A stretch of 6,375 bases of DNA from a bacterium UBP1_UBA4771 (GCA_002403295.1 DHHN01000084.1:4958-11332), one strand, 5' to 3'; shown: positions 1 to 6,018, counted from the stretch's first letter. A program made the numbers and translations. The notes: generated by a model from the letters alone, not told the origin.

Positions 1-52
1 ATCCTGCTGGCTCCGGCCCGGCTGCTCGTCGGCGTCCCGGCGGGCCCGGGTG

Positions 53-58
53 AAGGGG
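53..58 (+). promoter_or_regulatory. Ribosome binding site supporting the CTG start at 67
   Basis: AAGGGG sits in a purine-rich run (52-65) with 8 bases to CTG at 67. A TGA in another frame at 51-53, and a second at 68-70 overlapping the CTG, could be the end of an upstream gene with coupled translation, but too little of that region is visible to call a gene. This site decides the start because no ATG, GTG or TTG occurs in frame between position 1 and 114. Confidence 0.45.
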
Positions 59-66
59 AAGGGAGC

Positions 67-633
67 CTGAAATCTCTCGGAGCGAAGACGCTCGCCTCTC
101 CCTGTCCGGTCTGGGTGATCGGTTCGTACGACGCCGACGGAAAGCCCAACGTCATGACGGCCTCGTGGGCCGGTATCTGCTGCTCGCGACCGCCGTGCGT
201 CGCCGTATCGCTCCGGGCGGCGACCTACACGCACGGAAACATCGTTGCGAGCCGCGCCTTCACGGTGAACGTGCCGTCGGAGCGGCACGCGAGAGAGGCG
301 GCGTTTTTCGGAAGCGTCTCGGGCCGCGATACGGACAAGTTCGCGGTGGCGCGGCTCACGGCCGTCCGGGGCGACAGCGTGGCCGCGCCGTACGTCGGGG
401 AGTTTCCGCTCGTCATCGAATGCCGGCTGCTGCACACCTACGAGCTCGGCCTCCACACGATGTTCATCGGCGAGATCGTTTCGGTGAAGGCGGACGAGTC
501 CATCGTAAACGCAGCGGGAGCACCCGATCTCGGGAAGCTCCGGCCGATCCTCTTCGGCCCGGGCAACGAGAATTTCTACGGCATCGGAGAGCCGCTCGGC
601 TCGATGCGGGATCTCGTGGACGGCATGAAATAG
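67..633 (+). CDS. Flavin reductase family protein (RutF/DIM6-NTAB type), probable CTG start
   Basis: This is a small flavin-binding oxidoreductase of the split-barrel flavin reductase family. Members bind FMN and pass electrons from NAD(P)H to flavin or to a partner; the actual substrate cannot be told here. The reading gives 188 residues, about the usual family length, with the typical N-terminal run KSLGAKTLA, then PVWVIGSYDADGKPN, a Cys-Cys pair near residue 38, SLR plus TYTHGNI near 48-59, AFTVNVPS, SGRDTDKF near 85-92 and HTMFIGEI near 130. The first standard start in frame is GTG at 115, but it would cut off about 16 conserved residues. The CTG at 67 has AAGGGG (53-58) 8 bases upstream and gives MKSLGAKTL, as expected for the family. 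The frame stays open to the left edge, so a start before the window is not excluded. It is a lone gene here, 145 bases before the synthase operon. The family call is firm; the start is an inference. Confidence 0.88.
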   Translation: MKSLGAKTLASPCPVWVIGSYDADGKPNVMTASWAGICCSRPPCVAVSLRAATYTHGNIVASRAFTVNVPSERHAREAAFFGSVSGRDTDKFAVARLTAVRGDSVAAPYVGEFPLVIECRLLHTYELGLHTMFIGEIVSVKADESIVNAAGAPDLGKLRPILFGPGNENFYGIGEPLGSMRDLVDGMK

Positions 634-778
634 CGAGCCGCCATCTTGGCGCCGGGGGTGGGAGGAGGACCCAGGCGGGCCGCCGCCGGGCCGCGGCTGG
701 CACGGAAATTGATAGTCTCGCCTTTTCAATACCGTTACCGAGGCGGATTGGGGATATTCCGCCGCAAGGTGCGCAATC
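634..778. other. Intergenic region before the glycosyltransferase operon
   Basis: These 145 bases hold two short GC-rich inverted repeats, 639-651 (5-base arms CGCCA/TGGCG) and 674-687 (5-base arms GGCGG/CCGCC). Neither has a T-tract, so neither is a convincing intrinsic terminator. A TTGATA at 709-714 resembles a -35 box, but the bases 16-18 further on do not resemble a -10 box. I see no clear promoter, and no recognisable c-di-GMP riboswitch although the next gene is likely controlled by c-di-GMP. The lower GC of 706-760 fits a promoter zone in general terms. Confidence 0.4.
766..771 (+). promoter_or_regulatory. Ribosome binding site supporting the TTG start at 779
   Basis: AAGGTG lies 7 bases before TTG at 779. 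Reading upstream in the same frame meets TAG at 713-715 with no ATG or GTG between, so TTG is the earliest usable start and this site fixes it. Confidence 0.65.
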
Positions 779-2992
779 TTGAACCAAACGGAACGCTCGA
801 GAGGGGAAAACCTCCGCCGCGCCGTCGCGATCGTGTCGGCCGTCGTGACGCTCTACTATCTCTACTGGCGCGTCACGTCGACCTTCAACCAGCATGCCCT
901 CTTTTTCTCGTGGTCCCTCTGGATCGCCGAATGCTTCGGCGCCATCACGACGTTTCTTTTCTTCTTCGCCGTCTGGCGGCCGCGCCACCGGGAGGCGCCG
1001 CCCGCGCTTCCCGGCCGCACCGTCGACGTGCTCATCCCGACGAAAAACGAATCCGTCGCCGTGCTCCGCAAAACGCTGCTCGCCTGCAACGATCTGCGAT
1101 ATCCGCATCGCACGCTCCTCCTCGACGACGGTAACCGGCCCGAGGTGAAGGGGCTCTGCGCGGAGCTCGGGTGCGTGTACCTCGCCCGGGAAACGCACGA
1201 GGACGCGAAGGCGGGCAACGTCAACTTCGGCCTCAAGCACTCGACCGCCGAGTTCGTCGCGATCTTCGACGCCGATCACGCGCCGCTCCCGTGGTTCATC
1301 GACCGCCTCATCGGCTACTTCGCCGACGAGAAGCTCGCGTTCGCGCAGGCGCCGCAGGAGTTCTACAACATCGATTCCTTTCAGCACCGCGCCGATCACG
1401 AGAAGAAGTACGTGTGGACCGAACAGGGTCTCTTCTACAATCTCATCCAGCCCGGCCGCGACCGCTGGGAAGCGGCCTATTTCGTCGGAAGCTGCGCCAT
1501 CATGCGGCGCGAGGCGCTCGACGACGTCGGCGGATTCGCGACGGGATCGATCACCGAGGACATGCTCACTTCGATCAAGATACATGCGAGAGGCTGGAAG
1601 TCGGCCTACCACCTCGAGCCGCTCGCCTACGGCATCGCCGCGGAGACGATTCATCCGTTTCACATCCAGCGCCGGCGGTGGAGCCTCGGCGGCTGGCAGG
1701 TGTTCTTCACCGCGAATCCGCTCTTCGTGCGCGGGCTCACGTTTCCCCAGCGGTTGTGCTACCTCGGGAGTCTCATCTATCCCATCGAGGGATTCCAGAA
1801 GCTCGTCTTCTACGTGACGCCGCCGATCGTGCTCTTCACCGGCGTGCTGCCGATGCAGGCCCTCGATATCACGTACCTCATGCACTTTGTCCCCTACTAC
1901 GCGCTCGCCCTCTTCGCGTACAACGAGATGGGACGCGGGTACGCGGGCTATATCCTCCTCGAACAGTTCAGCATGGGGAAATTCGTCACCTACCTGGAGT
2001 CGTTTTTCTCGCTCCTCCTGCCGCGGCGCGCGCGTCGGTTCAAGGTGACGCCGAAGGGCGAGCGGGCCTCGTCGCCGCACGCGCTGCTCGCGCCGCAGAT
2101 CCTCGTCGCGGGGGGCAGCGTGCTCGGGATCGTCTTCGCGCTCTGGATGCTGCTCGCCGGGCGGCGCACCGACGAGTTCATCATCGCCGTGAACAGCCTC
2201 TGGGCGCTCTTCAACAGCGGACTCGCCCTCGCCATCATTCTCTACGCCCGCACGAAGTTCGAGCAGCGCCGCGGGGATTTCCGGCTCTTCGACGCGGTGC
2301 CCGTGCGCGTGAGCTGGGACGAGGGGGGAAGCACGGCCCACCGGAACGCCGTCGCGGAGGATGCGACGGAGACGGGGCTCTCGATCGTCGCGGCCGGCGA
2401 GATTCCCAAAAACCGCGACCTCGGCCTCGAAATCGAGCTGCCGCGCGTCACGGTTCGGGCGACGGGACACGTCAAGCACGCGAAGACGGCCGCCGCGGGA
2501 AACGACGTTGTCGGCCGGTTCGGGGTCGCGGTGACGGGAATCACGGAAGAGCTCGACACGCTCTCGCGTTACCTGCGCGAATCGGGGGTCGCGAAATTCC
2601 TCGCGGAGTACTCGACGCGCTACCGGACGTATCTCGACAAGCGGCTCTCGAAGGAGCCCGAGCACCGCGAGCGCGCGGCGCGGTTCCCGGCCCACCTGCC
2701 GGCGGCGATCGGCGTGAACGGGGGCCGGCATTCGCTCGGAGCGATCCGGAACGTATCGAACACGGGGATGCTGCTCGCTACGCGCGACGTGATCGCCGCC
2801 GGCGACCGCGTCTCCGTCGAGGTCGCGTTCCGCGATGACGCGGCGACGCTCCGCGGGATCGTCGTTCGGATCATCGAGCGGGGCTCGGAGGAGTACCCCG
2901 AGTGGGTCGCGGGAGTCAGATTCGAGGATACCGGCGTCGACGCGATCAATCGCGTCGTCGCGATCGCGACCGCGCTCTCAACCCTGCGATAA
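779..2992 (+). CDS. BcsA-like processive glycosyltransferase (GT2) with two PilZ-like domains
   Basis: This is a membrane enzyme that would polymerise a beta-glycan from a nucleotide sugar on the cytoplasmic side and thread it through its own channel. Of 737 residues, membrane segments are near 13-32 and 42-66. The catalytic domain follows, with PTKNES (87-92), DDG (116-118), KAGN (144-147), the DAD metal motif (164-166), FVGS (235-238), TED catalytic base (259-261) and QRRRW (297-301). Further membrane segments are near 328-355, 363-383, 437-460 and 467-489. FKVTPKG at 421-427 matches the BcsA gating loop. The first PilZ domain (about 495-595) has RxxxR at 498-502 and DATETG at 528-533, the pattern that binds cyclic di-GMP. 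A helical linker leads to a second PilZ-like domain (about 628-725) with NVSNTG at 658-663 and AGVRF near 711-715 but no proper RxxxR. Single-PilZ BcsA is the family norm, so the second is unusual. It starts the three-gene run. Cellulose is the default guess; another beta-glucan is possible because no other bcs gene is in view. Confidence 0.9.
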   Translation: MNQTERSRGENLRRAVAIVSAVVTLYYLYWRVTSTFNQHALFFSWSLWIAECFGAITTFLFFFAVWRPRHREAPPALPGRTVDVLIPTKNESVAVLRKTLLACNDLRYPHRTLLLDDGNRPEVKGLCAELGCVYLARETHEDAKAGNVNFGLKHSTAEFVAIFDADHAPLPWFIDRLIGYFADEKLAFAQAPQEFYNIDSFQHRADHEKKYVWTEQGLFYNLIQPGRDRWEAAYFVGSCAIMRREALDDVGGFATGSITEDMLTSIKIHARGWKSAYHLEPLAYGIAAETIHPFHIQRRRWSLGGWQVFFTANPLFVRGLTFPQRLCYLGSLIYPIEGFQKLVFYVTPPIVLFTGVLPMQALDITYLMHFVPYYALALFAYNEMGRGYAGYILLEQFSMGKFVTYLESFFSLLLPRRARRFKVTPKGERASSPHALLAPQILVAGGSVLGIVFALWMLLAGRRTDEFIIAVNSLWALFNSGLALAIILYARTKFEQRRGDFRLFDAVPVRVSWDEGGSTAHRNAVAEDATETGLSIVAAGEIPKNRDLGLEIELPRVTVRATGHVKHAKTAAAGNDVVGRFGVAVTGITEELDTLSRYLRESGVAKFLAEYSTRYRTYLDKRLSKEPEHRERAARFPAHLPAAIGVNGGRHSLGAIRNVSNTGMLLATRDVIAAGDRVSVEVAFRDDAATLRGIVVRIIERGSEEYPEWVAGVRFEDTGVDAINRVVAIATALSTLR

Positions 2993-2995
2993 GAT

Positions 2996-4405
2996 ATGAA
3001 ACGCTTGCATATACGGCCGCGCCACCTGCTGTTGCTCGTTCTGCTGTACGGGATGCTCGTCACCGTTTTCGACCTCGATTACAACTCCGTCTTCATCGAC
3101 GAGGTGTACCATATCATGATGGGGCGGGAGCTCCTGCGCGGGGAGCCGTGCCTCGGCTGTCCGTTCGCGACCGGCAGCCCGCGCATCCATCCCACGCTCG
3201 CCGCGATCGGCGACATCGCGGGGGGCATCCACGGCGCCCGGATCGTCAGTCTCCTCTTCGGGCTCGGTCTCACCGCGACCGTGTATCTCGCCTCGGCGCT
3301 CCTCCTCGGCGAAGCGCTCGGCATCCTCGCGGCGGCGCTCTTCATGTTCACCGGCCAGACGCTCTACCTCTCGAAGCTCGCGACCTACGACATGACGGCG
3401 GCGTTCTTTCTCGGCGCCTCGTTCTGCATGCTCGTCCTCTCGACGCGCGTCGCTTCCGAGCGGCACCGCGCGTTCGCGATCGTGTTCGGCTCGATCGCGT
3501 TGCTGCTCGCGGCGATAACGAAGTATCTGCTTCCGGTCTTCATGCCGGCGCTCGGGCTCTACGTGCTCTTTTCGCACGGCTGGCGGCGGACGATGCTCTA
3601 CTGCGCGCTGCCGATCGTCGCGCTCGGCGCCCTCTACGTGGCGTTCGAGCAGTTCGCGCCGGGCGCGATCGTCGGGGGGCAGATCGAGACCTACCGGGTC
3701 GTCACCGTGCCGCTCAAGACGATATTCGAATGGGCGTTCCGGTGGATCGCGTTCGTGCTGTTGCTCGCCGTGTTCGGGATCTTCCACGAGAAGCACGGGA
3801 AGCGGGCGGCGATGCTCATCGCGCTCGGCTCGCCGATCATCATCCTTCATCTCTTCACGCGCGCCGAGCAATCGGTGAACAAGAACATGATCTTCGCGAT
3901 CATATTTCTCGTGCCGGCGGCCGCGCTCGGGGTCGATCACATGGCGCGGCTCTTCTCGTCCGGGACGCGGAGCCGGGCGGTCCGCGTCCTTTTCACGACG
4001 GCGATCGTCGTGATCTTCTGGGCGTACGGCGTCTTCAACCTGAAGTGGCTCGAGCGGCAGTATCCCGACGTGACGCCGGTCATCGAATTCTTCGACGAGA
4101 ACGGTTTTGACGGCATGGTCGTCGCGATGAACGGATGGGACGGCGTCATATACGAGTACACCCTCGCGGGCCGGTTTCCCCGGGCGAAATGGATCAACCT
4201 GCGCGACGTCGAAGCCGCGGACTCGCCCGAGCCCGCCTTCATCGCGCACGTCGATTTCGTCGTCTGCGAGGATCTCTTCTACGGCAAGCTCACGCCGTGC
4301 TCCCGGTGGCAGGCGTACATCGACCGGGATTTCACGCTCGTCAGGAACTTTTCGATCGAACATTCATGGGGTTTCACCGATGCGGCGATCTATGGAAGGA
4401 GATAA
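2996..4405 (+). CDS. Polytopic GT-C glycosyltransferase, PMT/ArnT-like (dolichol- or undecaprenyl-phosphate sugar user)
   Basis: This integral membrane protein of 469 residues has the layout of GT-C enzymes such as PMT and ArnT, which move a sugar from a polyprenyl-phosphate donor to an acceptor on the outer face of the inner membrane. After a first membrane segment (about 10-25) comes the acidic loop motif IDEVYH (34-39), with D35 and E36 where the family keeps its catalytic acid. HP (65-66), ARIVSLLFGL (81-90) and TYDMTAAFF (130-138) follow, also typical of the PMT_2 family. Further hydrophobic segments are near 80-100, 106-122, 133-150, 160-192, 200-217, 247-263, 272-287, 298-312 and 328-346. 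The last 120 residues or so look soluble and would face the periplasm. The start lies 3 bases after the synthase stop and has no clear ribosome binding site, so translation is probably coupled. Its operon place suggests it adds a sugar to the product of the synthase or to a linked envelope glycan. Donor and acceptor cannot be told from sequence. Confidence 0.82.
   Translation: MKRLHIRPRHLLLLVLLYGMLVTVFDLDYNSVFIDEVYHIMMGRELLRGEPCLGCPFATGSPRIHPTLAAIGDIAGGIHGARIVSLLFGLGLTATVYLASALLLGEALGILAAALFMFTGQTLYLSKLATYDMTAAFFLGASFCMLVLSTRVASERHRAFAIVFGSIALLLAAITKYLLPVFMPALGLYVLFSHGWRRTMLYCALPIVALGALYVAFEQFAPGAIVGGQIETYRVVTVPLKTIFEWAFRWIAFVLLLAVFGIFHEKHGKRAAMLIALGSPIIILHLFTRAEQSVNKNMIFAIIFLVPAAALGVDHMARLFSSGTRSRAVRVLFTTAIVVIFWAYGVFNLKWLERQYPDVTPVIEFFDENGFDGMVVAMNGWDGVIYEYTLAGRFPRAKWINLRDVEAADSPEPAFIAHVDFVVCEDLFYGKLTPCSRWQAYIDRDFTLVRNFSIEHSWGFTDAAIYGRR
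4396..4401 (+). promoter_or_regulatory. Strong ribosome binding site for the small exported protein
   Basis: AAGGAG, a full Shine-Dalgarno core, lies inside the last codons of the preceding gene, 7 bases before ATG at 4409. It selects this ATG over the in-frame ATGs at 4421 and 4424, and suggests this third gene may be translated more strongly than the GT-C gene before it. Confidence 0.7.
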
Positions 4406-4408
4406 CGG

Positions 4409-4840
4409 ATGACCCGAAGGATGATGTGTACGGCGACGACGGCTGCTCTCGCGGTACTGCTCTTTTCCTCGAGCGCGGGGGCGATCGTCGGGTTTCGCGG
4501 CGCGACGTGGGGGGACCTCCGCCAGGAGTTCCCGAAGGAGTTCCCGGACAACCTCGTGCTCCAGGGCTGGGTGAAACAGGGGATCGACTGGGTGGAATGG
4601 CGCCACGCGACGCTCAACACGTACGTCGCCCTGCGCTACCGATTCGACACGGAAGGGCACGACTGGAACAACACGATCGGGCCGGCGCTCGGTCTCTCGC
4701 TCGATCTCTACACGGCGAAGGGGCTCTCGGCCATGGCGGGCGTCGAATATATCTGGGACCGCTATCTCGAGTCGGACCGAAACGACAACAAGCTCGCCGT
4801 CTATCTCGGATGGTACGGGTGGTGGGATCTCAAGCGGTAG
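4409..4840 (+). CDS. Small exported tryptophan-rich beta protein of unknown function
   Basis: I do not recognise this 143-residue protein with certainty. The first 25 residues form a clear Sec signal peptide: MTRRMM, a hydrophobic core ATTAALAVLLF, then SSSAGA, with cleavage expected after A25. The mature 118 residues contain 9 tryptophans (34, 54, 61, 64, 86, 116, 135, 138, 139) and many tyrosines. From about 70 on there are four stretches of alternating polar and hydrophobic residues (near 70-80, 89-101, 107-119, 128-140) that look like amphipathic beta strands, ending in GWYGWWDLKR. This fits a small outer-membrane-associated or barrel-like protein, or a periplasmic carbohydrate binder. 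Segments such as GWVKQGIDWVEW (53-64) look like conserved family motifs. It begins 3 bases after the GT-C stop and closes the operon, so a role in export, anchoring or binding of the glycan is an inference from context. Four strands alone would be too few for a closed monomeric barrel. Confidence 0.75.
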   Translation: MTRRMMCTATTAALAVLLFSSSAGAIVGFRGATWGDLRQEFPKEFPDNLVLQGWVKQGIDWVEWRHATLNTYVALRYRFDTEGHDWNNTIGPALGLSLDLYTAKGLSAMAGVEYIWDRYLESDRNDNKLAVYLGWYGWWDLKR

Positions 4841-4869
4841 CCGGGCGCGCGGCCGCCTCGCCTCGCCGT

Positions 4870-4885
4870 ATCGCGCCGGCGCGAT
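4870..4885. repeat. Perfect 16-base palindrome between convergent genes
   Basis: ATCGCGCCGGCGCGAT equals its own reverse complement. It lies in the 46-base gap between the stop codons of the two convergent genes, one base from the stop of the minus-strand gene. As RNA it could fold to a 6-bp stem with a CCGG loop on either strand, so a two-way termination or mRNA-end role is possible. No T-tract follows on either strand, so it is not a standard intrinsic terminator. Confidence 0.55.
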
Positions 4886-4886
4886 G

Positions 4887-5744
4887 TCAGGACCAGCCGA
4901 GCGTGTCGCCCTTCACGCCGATCATGCGGGTCTCGAGCGGGATGCGCTTGCCCGAGCGCTCGATCGCCGATTCGACGAGCTTGACCATTCCGAAACAGCA
5001 GGGAACCTCCATGTAGGCCACCGTGACCGAACGGACGTCCTTATTCTCGAACATCGTCGAGAGCTTCTCGAGGTATCGCCCGGCGTCGTCGAGCTTGGGG
5101 CAGCCGACGAGACACGCCTTTCCCCGCAGAAGACGTTCGTGGAAGTCGGCGTACGCGAACGGCACGCAATCGGCGGCGACGAGCACGTGCGCGCCGTCGA
5201 GGAAGGGCGCCGACGGCGGCACGAGCTCGAGTTGCACCGGCCACTGGCCGAGCCGGGCCGGCCGGCCCGCCGGTGCGGGCGAATCAGCGCAGGCGGCTGC
5301 GCCGTTGAAGCTCATGGTGCGTGAACCCGGGCAGCCGCCTGACTGTGCAGCGCGGAGGGGGTGACCTGCCGGACGCTGCGAATCCGTGAAGCCCGCCGGT
5401 ATCTCGACGCCGTTCTCCAAGAGGTGCGCCAGAGCCTCGCGGAGGTATTCGCGCTGGCCGTGGCTCCTGAGGTGTTCCAGGTGCGCGCGAACGACGGCGG
5501 GACCTTGCCGCATGATGCCCGCGAGGACCGTTCTCTCGTCATATGGCTCCGCCTCCCGCGTTTCGACCGTGATCGCGCCCTCGGGGCAGTGCCCGATGCA
5601 GGCGCCGAGACCGTCGCAGAGAAGATCGCCGACGAGGCGCGCCTTGCCGTCGATTATCCTGATCGCCCCTTCGGGGCAGTTCGGGATGCAGAGAGCGCAC
5701 CCGGTGCATCGCTCCTCGTCGATTCGTATGATCTGGCGCTTCAA
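4887..5744 (-). CDS. 4Fe-4S dicluster ferredoxin-like protein of unknown function
   Basis: The protein has 285 residues. The N-terminus is a two-cluster ferredoxin domain: C13, C16, C19 and C23 in CTGCALCIPNCPEGA, then C43, C49 and C53 in CDGLGACIGHCPEGA. The spacing of the second set is altered and a fourth ligand is not obvious. Residues 60-118 are helical and charged. A Gly/Ala/Pro-rich variable stretch (119-165) contains GGCPGS (136-141). The C-terminal half is a conserved domain with WPVQLELVPPSAP (168-180), DCVPFAYADFH (192-202), GCPKLDD (214-220) and VPCCFG (247-252). This combination is familiar from a family found widely in anaerobes, where it is annotated only as an iron-sulfur binding protein; the extra Cys motifs suggest another metal or thiol site. 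A cytoplasmic redox role, perhaps in stress or low oxygen, is an inference. The start is TTG at 5742-5744, 6 bases after GGAGGT. It stands alone, convergent to the polysaccharide operon, with its own promoter. Confidence 0.9.
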   Translation of the reverse strand: MKRQIIRIDEERCTGCALCIPNCPEGAIRIIDGKARLVGDLLCDGLGACIGHCPEGAITVETREAEPYDERTVLAGIMRQGPAVVRAHLEHLRSHGQREYLREALAHLLENGVEIPAGFTDSQRPAGHPLRAAQSGGCPGSRTMSFNGAAACADSPAPAGRPARLGQWPVQLELVPPSAPFLDGAHVLVAADCVPFAYADFHERLLRGKACLVGCPKLDDAGRYLEKLSTMFENKDVRSVTVAYMEVPCCFGMVKLVESAIERSGKRIPLETRMIGVKGDTLGWS

Positions 5745-5750
5745 TCTTCC

Positions 5751-5756
5751 ACCTCC
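5751..5756 (-). promoter_or_regulatory. Ribosome binding site supporting the TTG start of the iron-sulfur protein
   Basis: Read on the minus strand this is GGAGGT, a full match to the anti-Shine-Dalgarno core, 6 bases before TTG (5742-5744). The next codons give KRQIIRIDEERC, which is how this family usually begins, so the TTG is well supported. Confidence 0.75.
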
Positions 5757-5816
5757 GCGCGGCGCGTCACCGCGAGCCCCGATCGTTCGTCGGCGCCGTA
5801 TCCGGACCGCTTATTC

Positions 5817-5830
5817 GGTATAATAATACC
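5817..5830. promoter_or_regulatory. 14-base inverted repeat, candidate repressor operator
   Basis: GGTAT and ATACC form perfect 5-base arms around a 4-base centre. The repeat lies at about +2 to +15 relative to the expected start of the iron-sulfur gene transcript, where a bound protein would block transcription. The GGTAT-N4-ATACC shape has the 5-4-5 layout of dimeric winged-helix sites such as those of the CRP/FNR family, but the bases do not match the classical FNR or Rex sites. Regulator unknown. Confidence 0.5.
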
Positions 5831-5838
5831 ACAATGCT

Positions 5839-5867
5839 AATATAGGGCGTTTCCGCCGGTCCGTCAA
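5839..5867 (-). promoter_or_regulatory. Sigma70-type promoter for the iron-sulfur protein gene
   Basis: On the minus strand TTGACG (5862-5867) is followed after exactly 17 bases by TATATT (5839-5844): 5 of 6 matches in each box at ideal spacing. Transcription should begin near 5832, giving a leader of about 88 bases before the TTG start. The spacer contains a small inverted repeat, GGCG/CGCC with a 4-base loop (5846-5857). The -10 box lies in an AT-rich island that stands out from the surrounding DNA. Confidence 0.72.
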
Positions 5868-5941
5868 GCGGCATTTCAGGCCGGCCGCGAGGGGGCGGAG
5901 GCCGGGCCGCGGGAATCGCGCCTCGATGCCGCCCTCGCCGG

Positions 5942-5971
5942 GTGACTTTTCCGCCGCGCCGGTGCTATACT
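5942..5971 (+). promoter_or_regulatory. Probable extended -10 promoter of the beta-mannosidase gene
   Basis: TATACT (5966-5971) is preceded by TG one base earlier (5963-5964), making an extended -10 box. GTGACT (5942-5947) lies 18 bases upstream and matches 4 of 6 bases of the -35 box. Transcription would begin near 5978, about 40 bases before the ATG at 6019. Confidence 0.5.
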
Positions 5972-6008
5972 CGCCCCGGCGTATGATCTCGAACGGCCCG
6001 CGTTTCCC

Positions 6009-6013
6009 GGAGG
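6009..6013 (+). promoter_or_regulatory. Ribosome binding site choosing ATG 6019
   Basis: GGAGG lies 5 bases before the ATG at 6019. The alternative in-frame ATG at 5983 has no such site and would bury the signal peptide behind 12 polar residues, so 6019 is preferred. Confidence 0.6.
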
Positions 6014-6018
6014 CGGCG

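Noticed and set aside
639..687. Two short GC hairpins after the flavin reductase as terminators
   Set aside because: Stems are only 5 bp and no T-tract follows either.
709..714. TTGATA as the -35 box of the synthase operon
   Set aside because: No acceptable -10 box is found 16-18 bases downstream.
634..778. A c-di-GMP riboswitch ahead of the PilZ synthase
   Set aside because: The conserved core elements of the known GEMM classes are not visible and the space is short.
464..2731. A 755-codon open frame on the minus strand opposite the synthase
   Set aside because: It is very rich in Arg, Glu and Asp with no domain pattern, and is a mirror of the third-position GC bias of the plus-strand gene, which carries every BcsA catalytic motif.
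1171..2838. A 555-codon plus-strand frame inside the synthase gene
   Set aside because: Arg/Ala-rich shifted reading of the same DNA, with no recognisable domain.
2978..4363. A 461-codon open frame on the minus strand opposite the GT-C gene
   Set aside because: Same low-complexity charged composition; the plus strand has a convincing polytopic membrane protein.
5819..5824. TATAAT on the plus strand as a promoter for the beta-mannosidase
   Set aside because: It has no -35 box at usual spacing, lies within the palindrome, and a better promoter exists at 5942-5971.
5817..5830. Calling the palindrome an FNR or Rex site
   Set aside because: The bases do not match TTGAT-N4-ATCAA or the Rex consensus; only the layout is similar.
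5846..5857. GGCG/CGCC inverted repeat in the promoter spacer as a separate operator
   Set aside because: Arms of 4 GC bases are expected by chance in DNA of this composition; kept only as a note.
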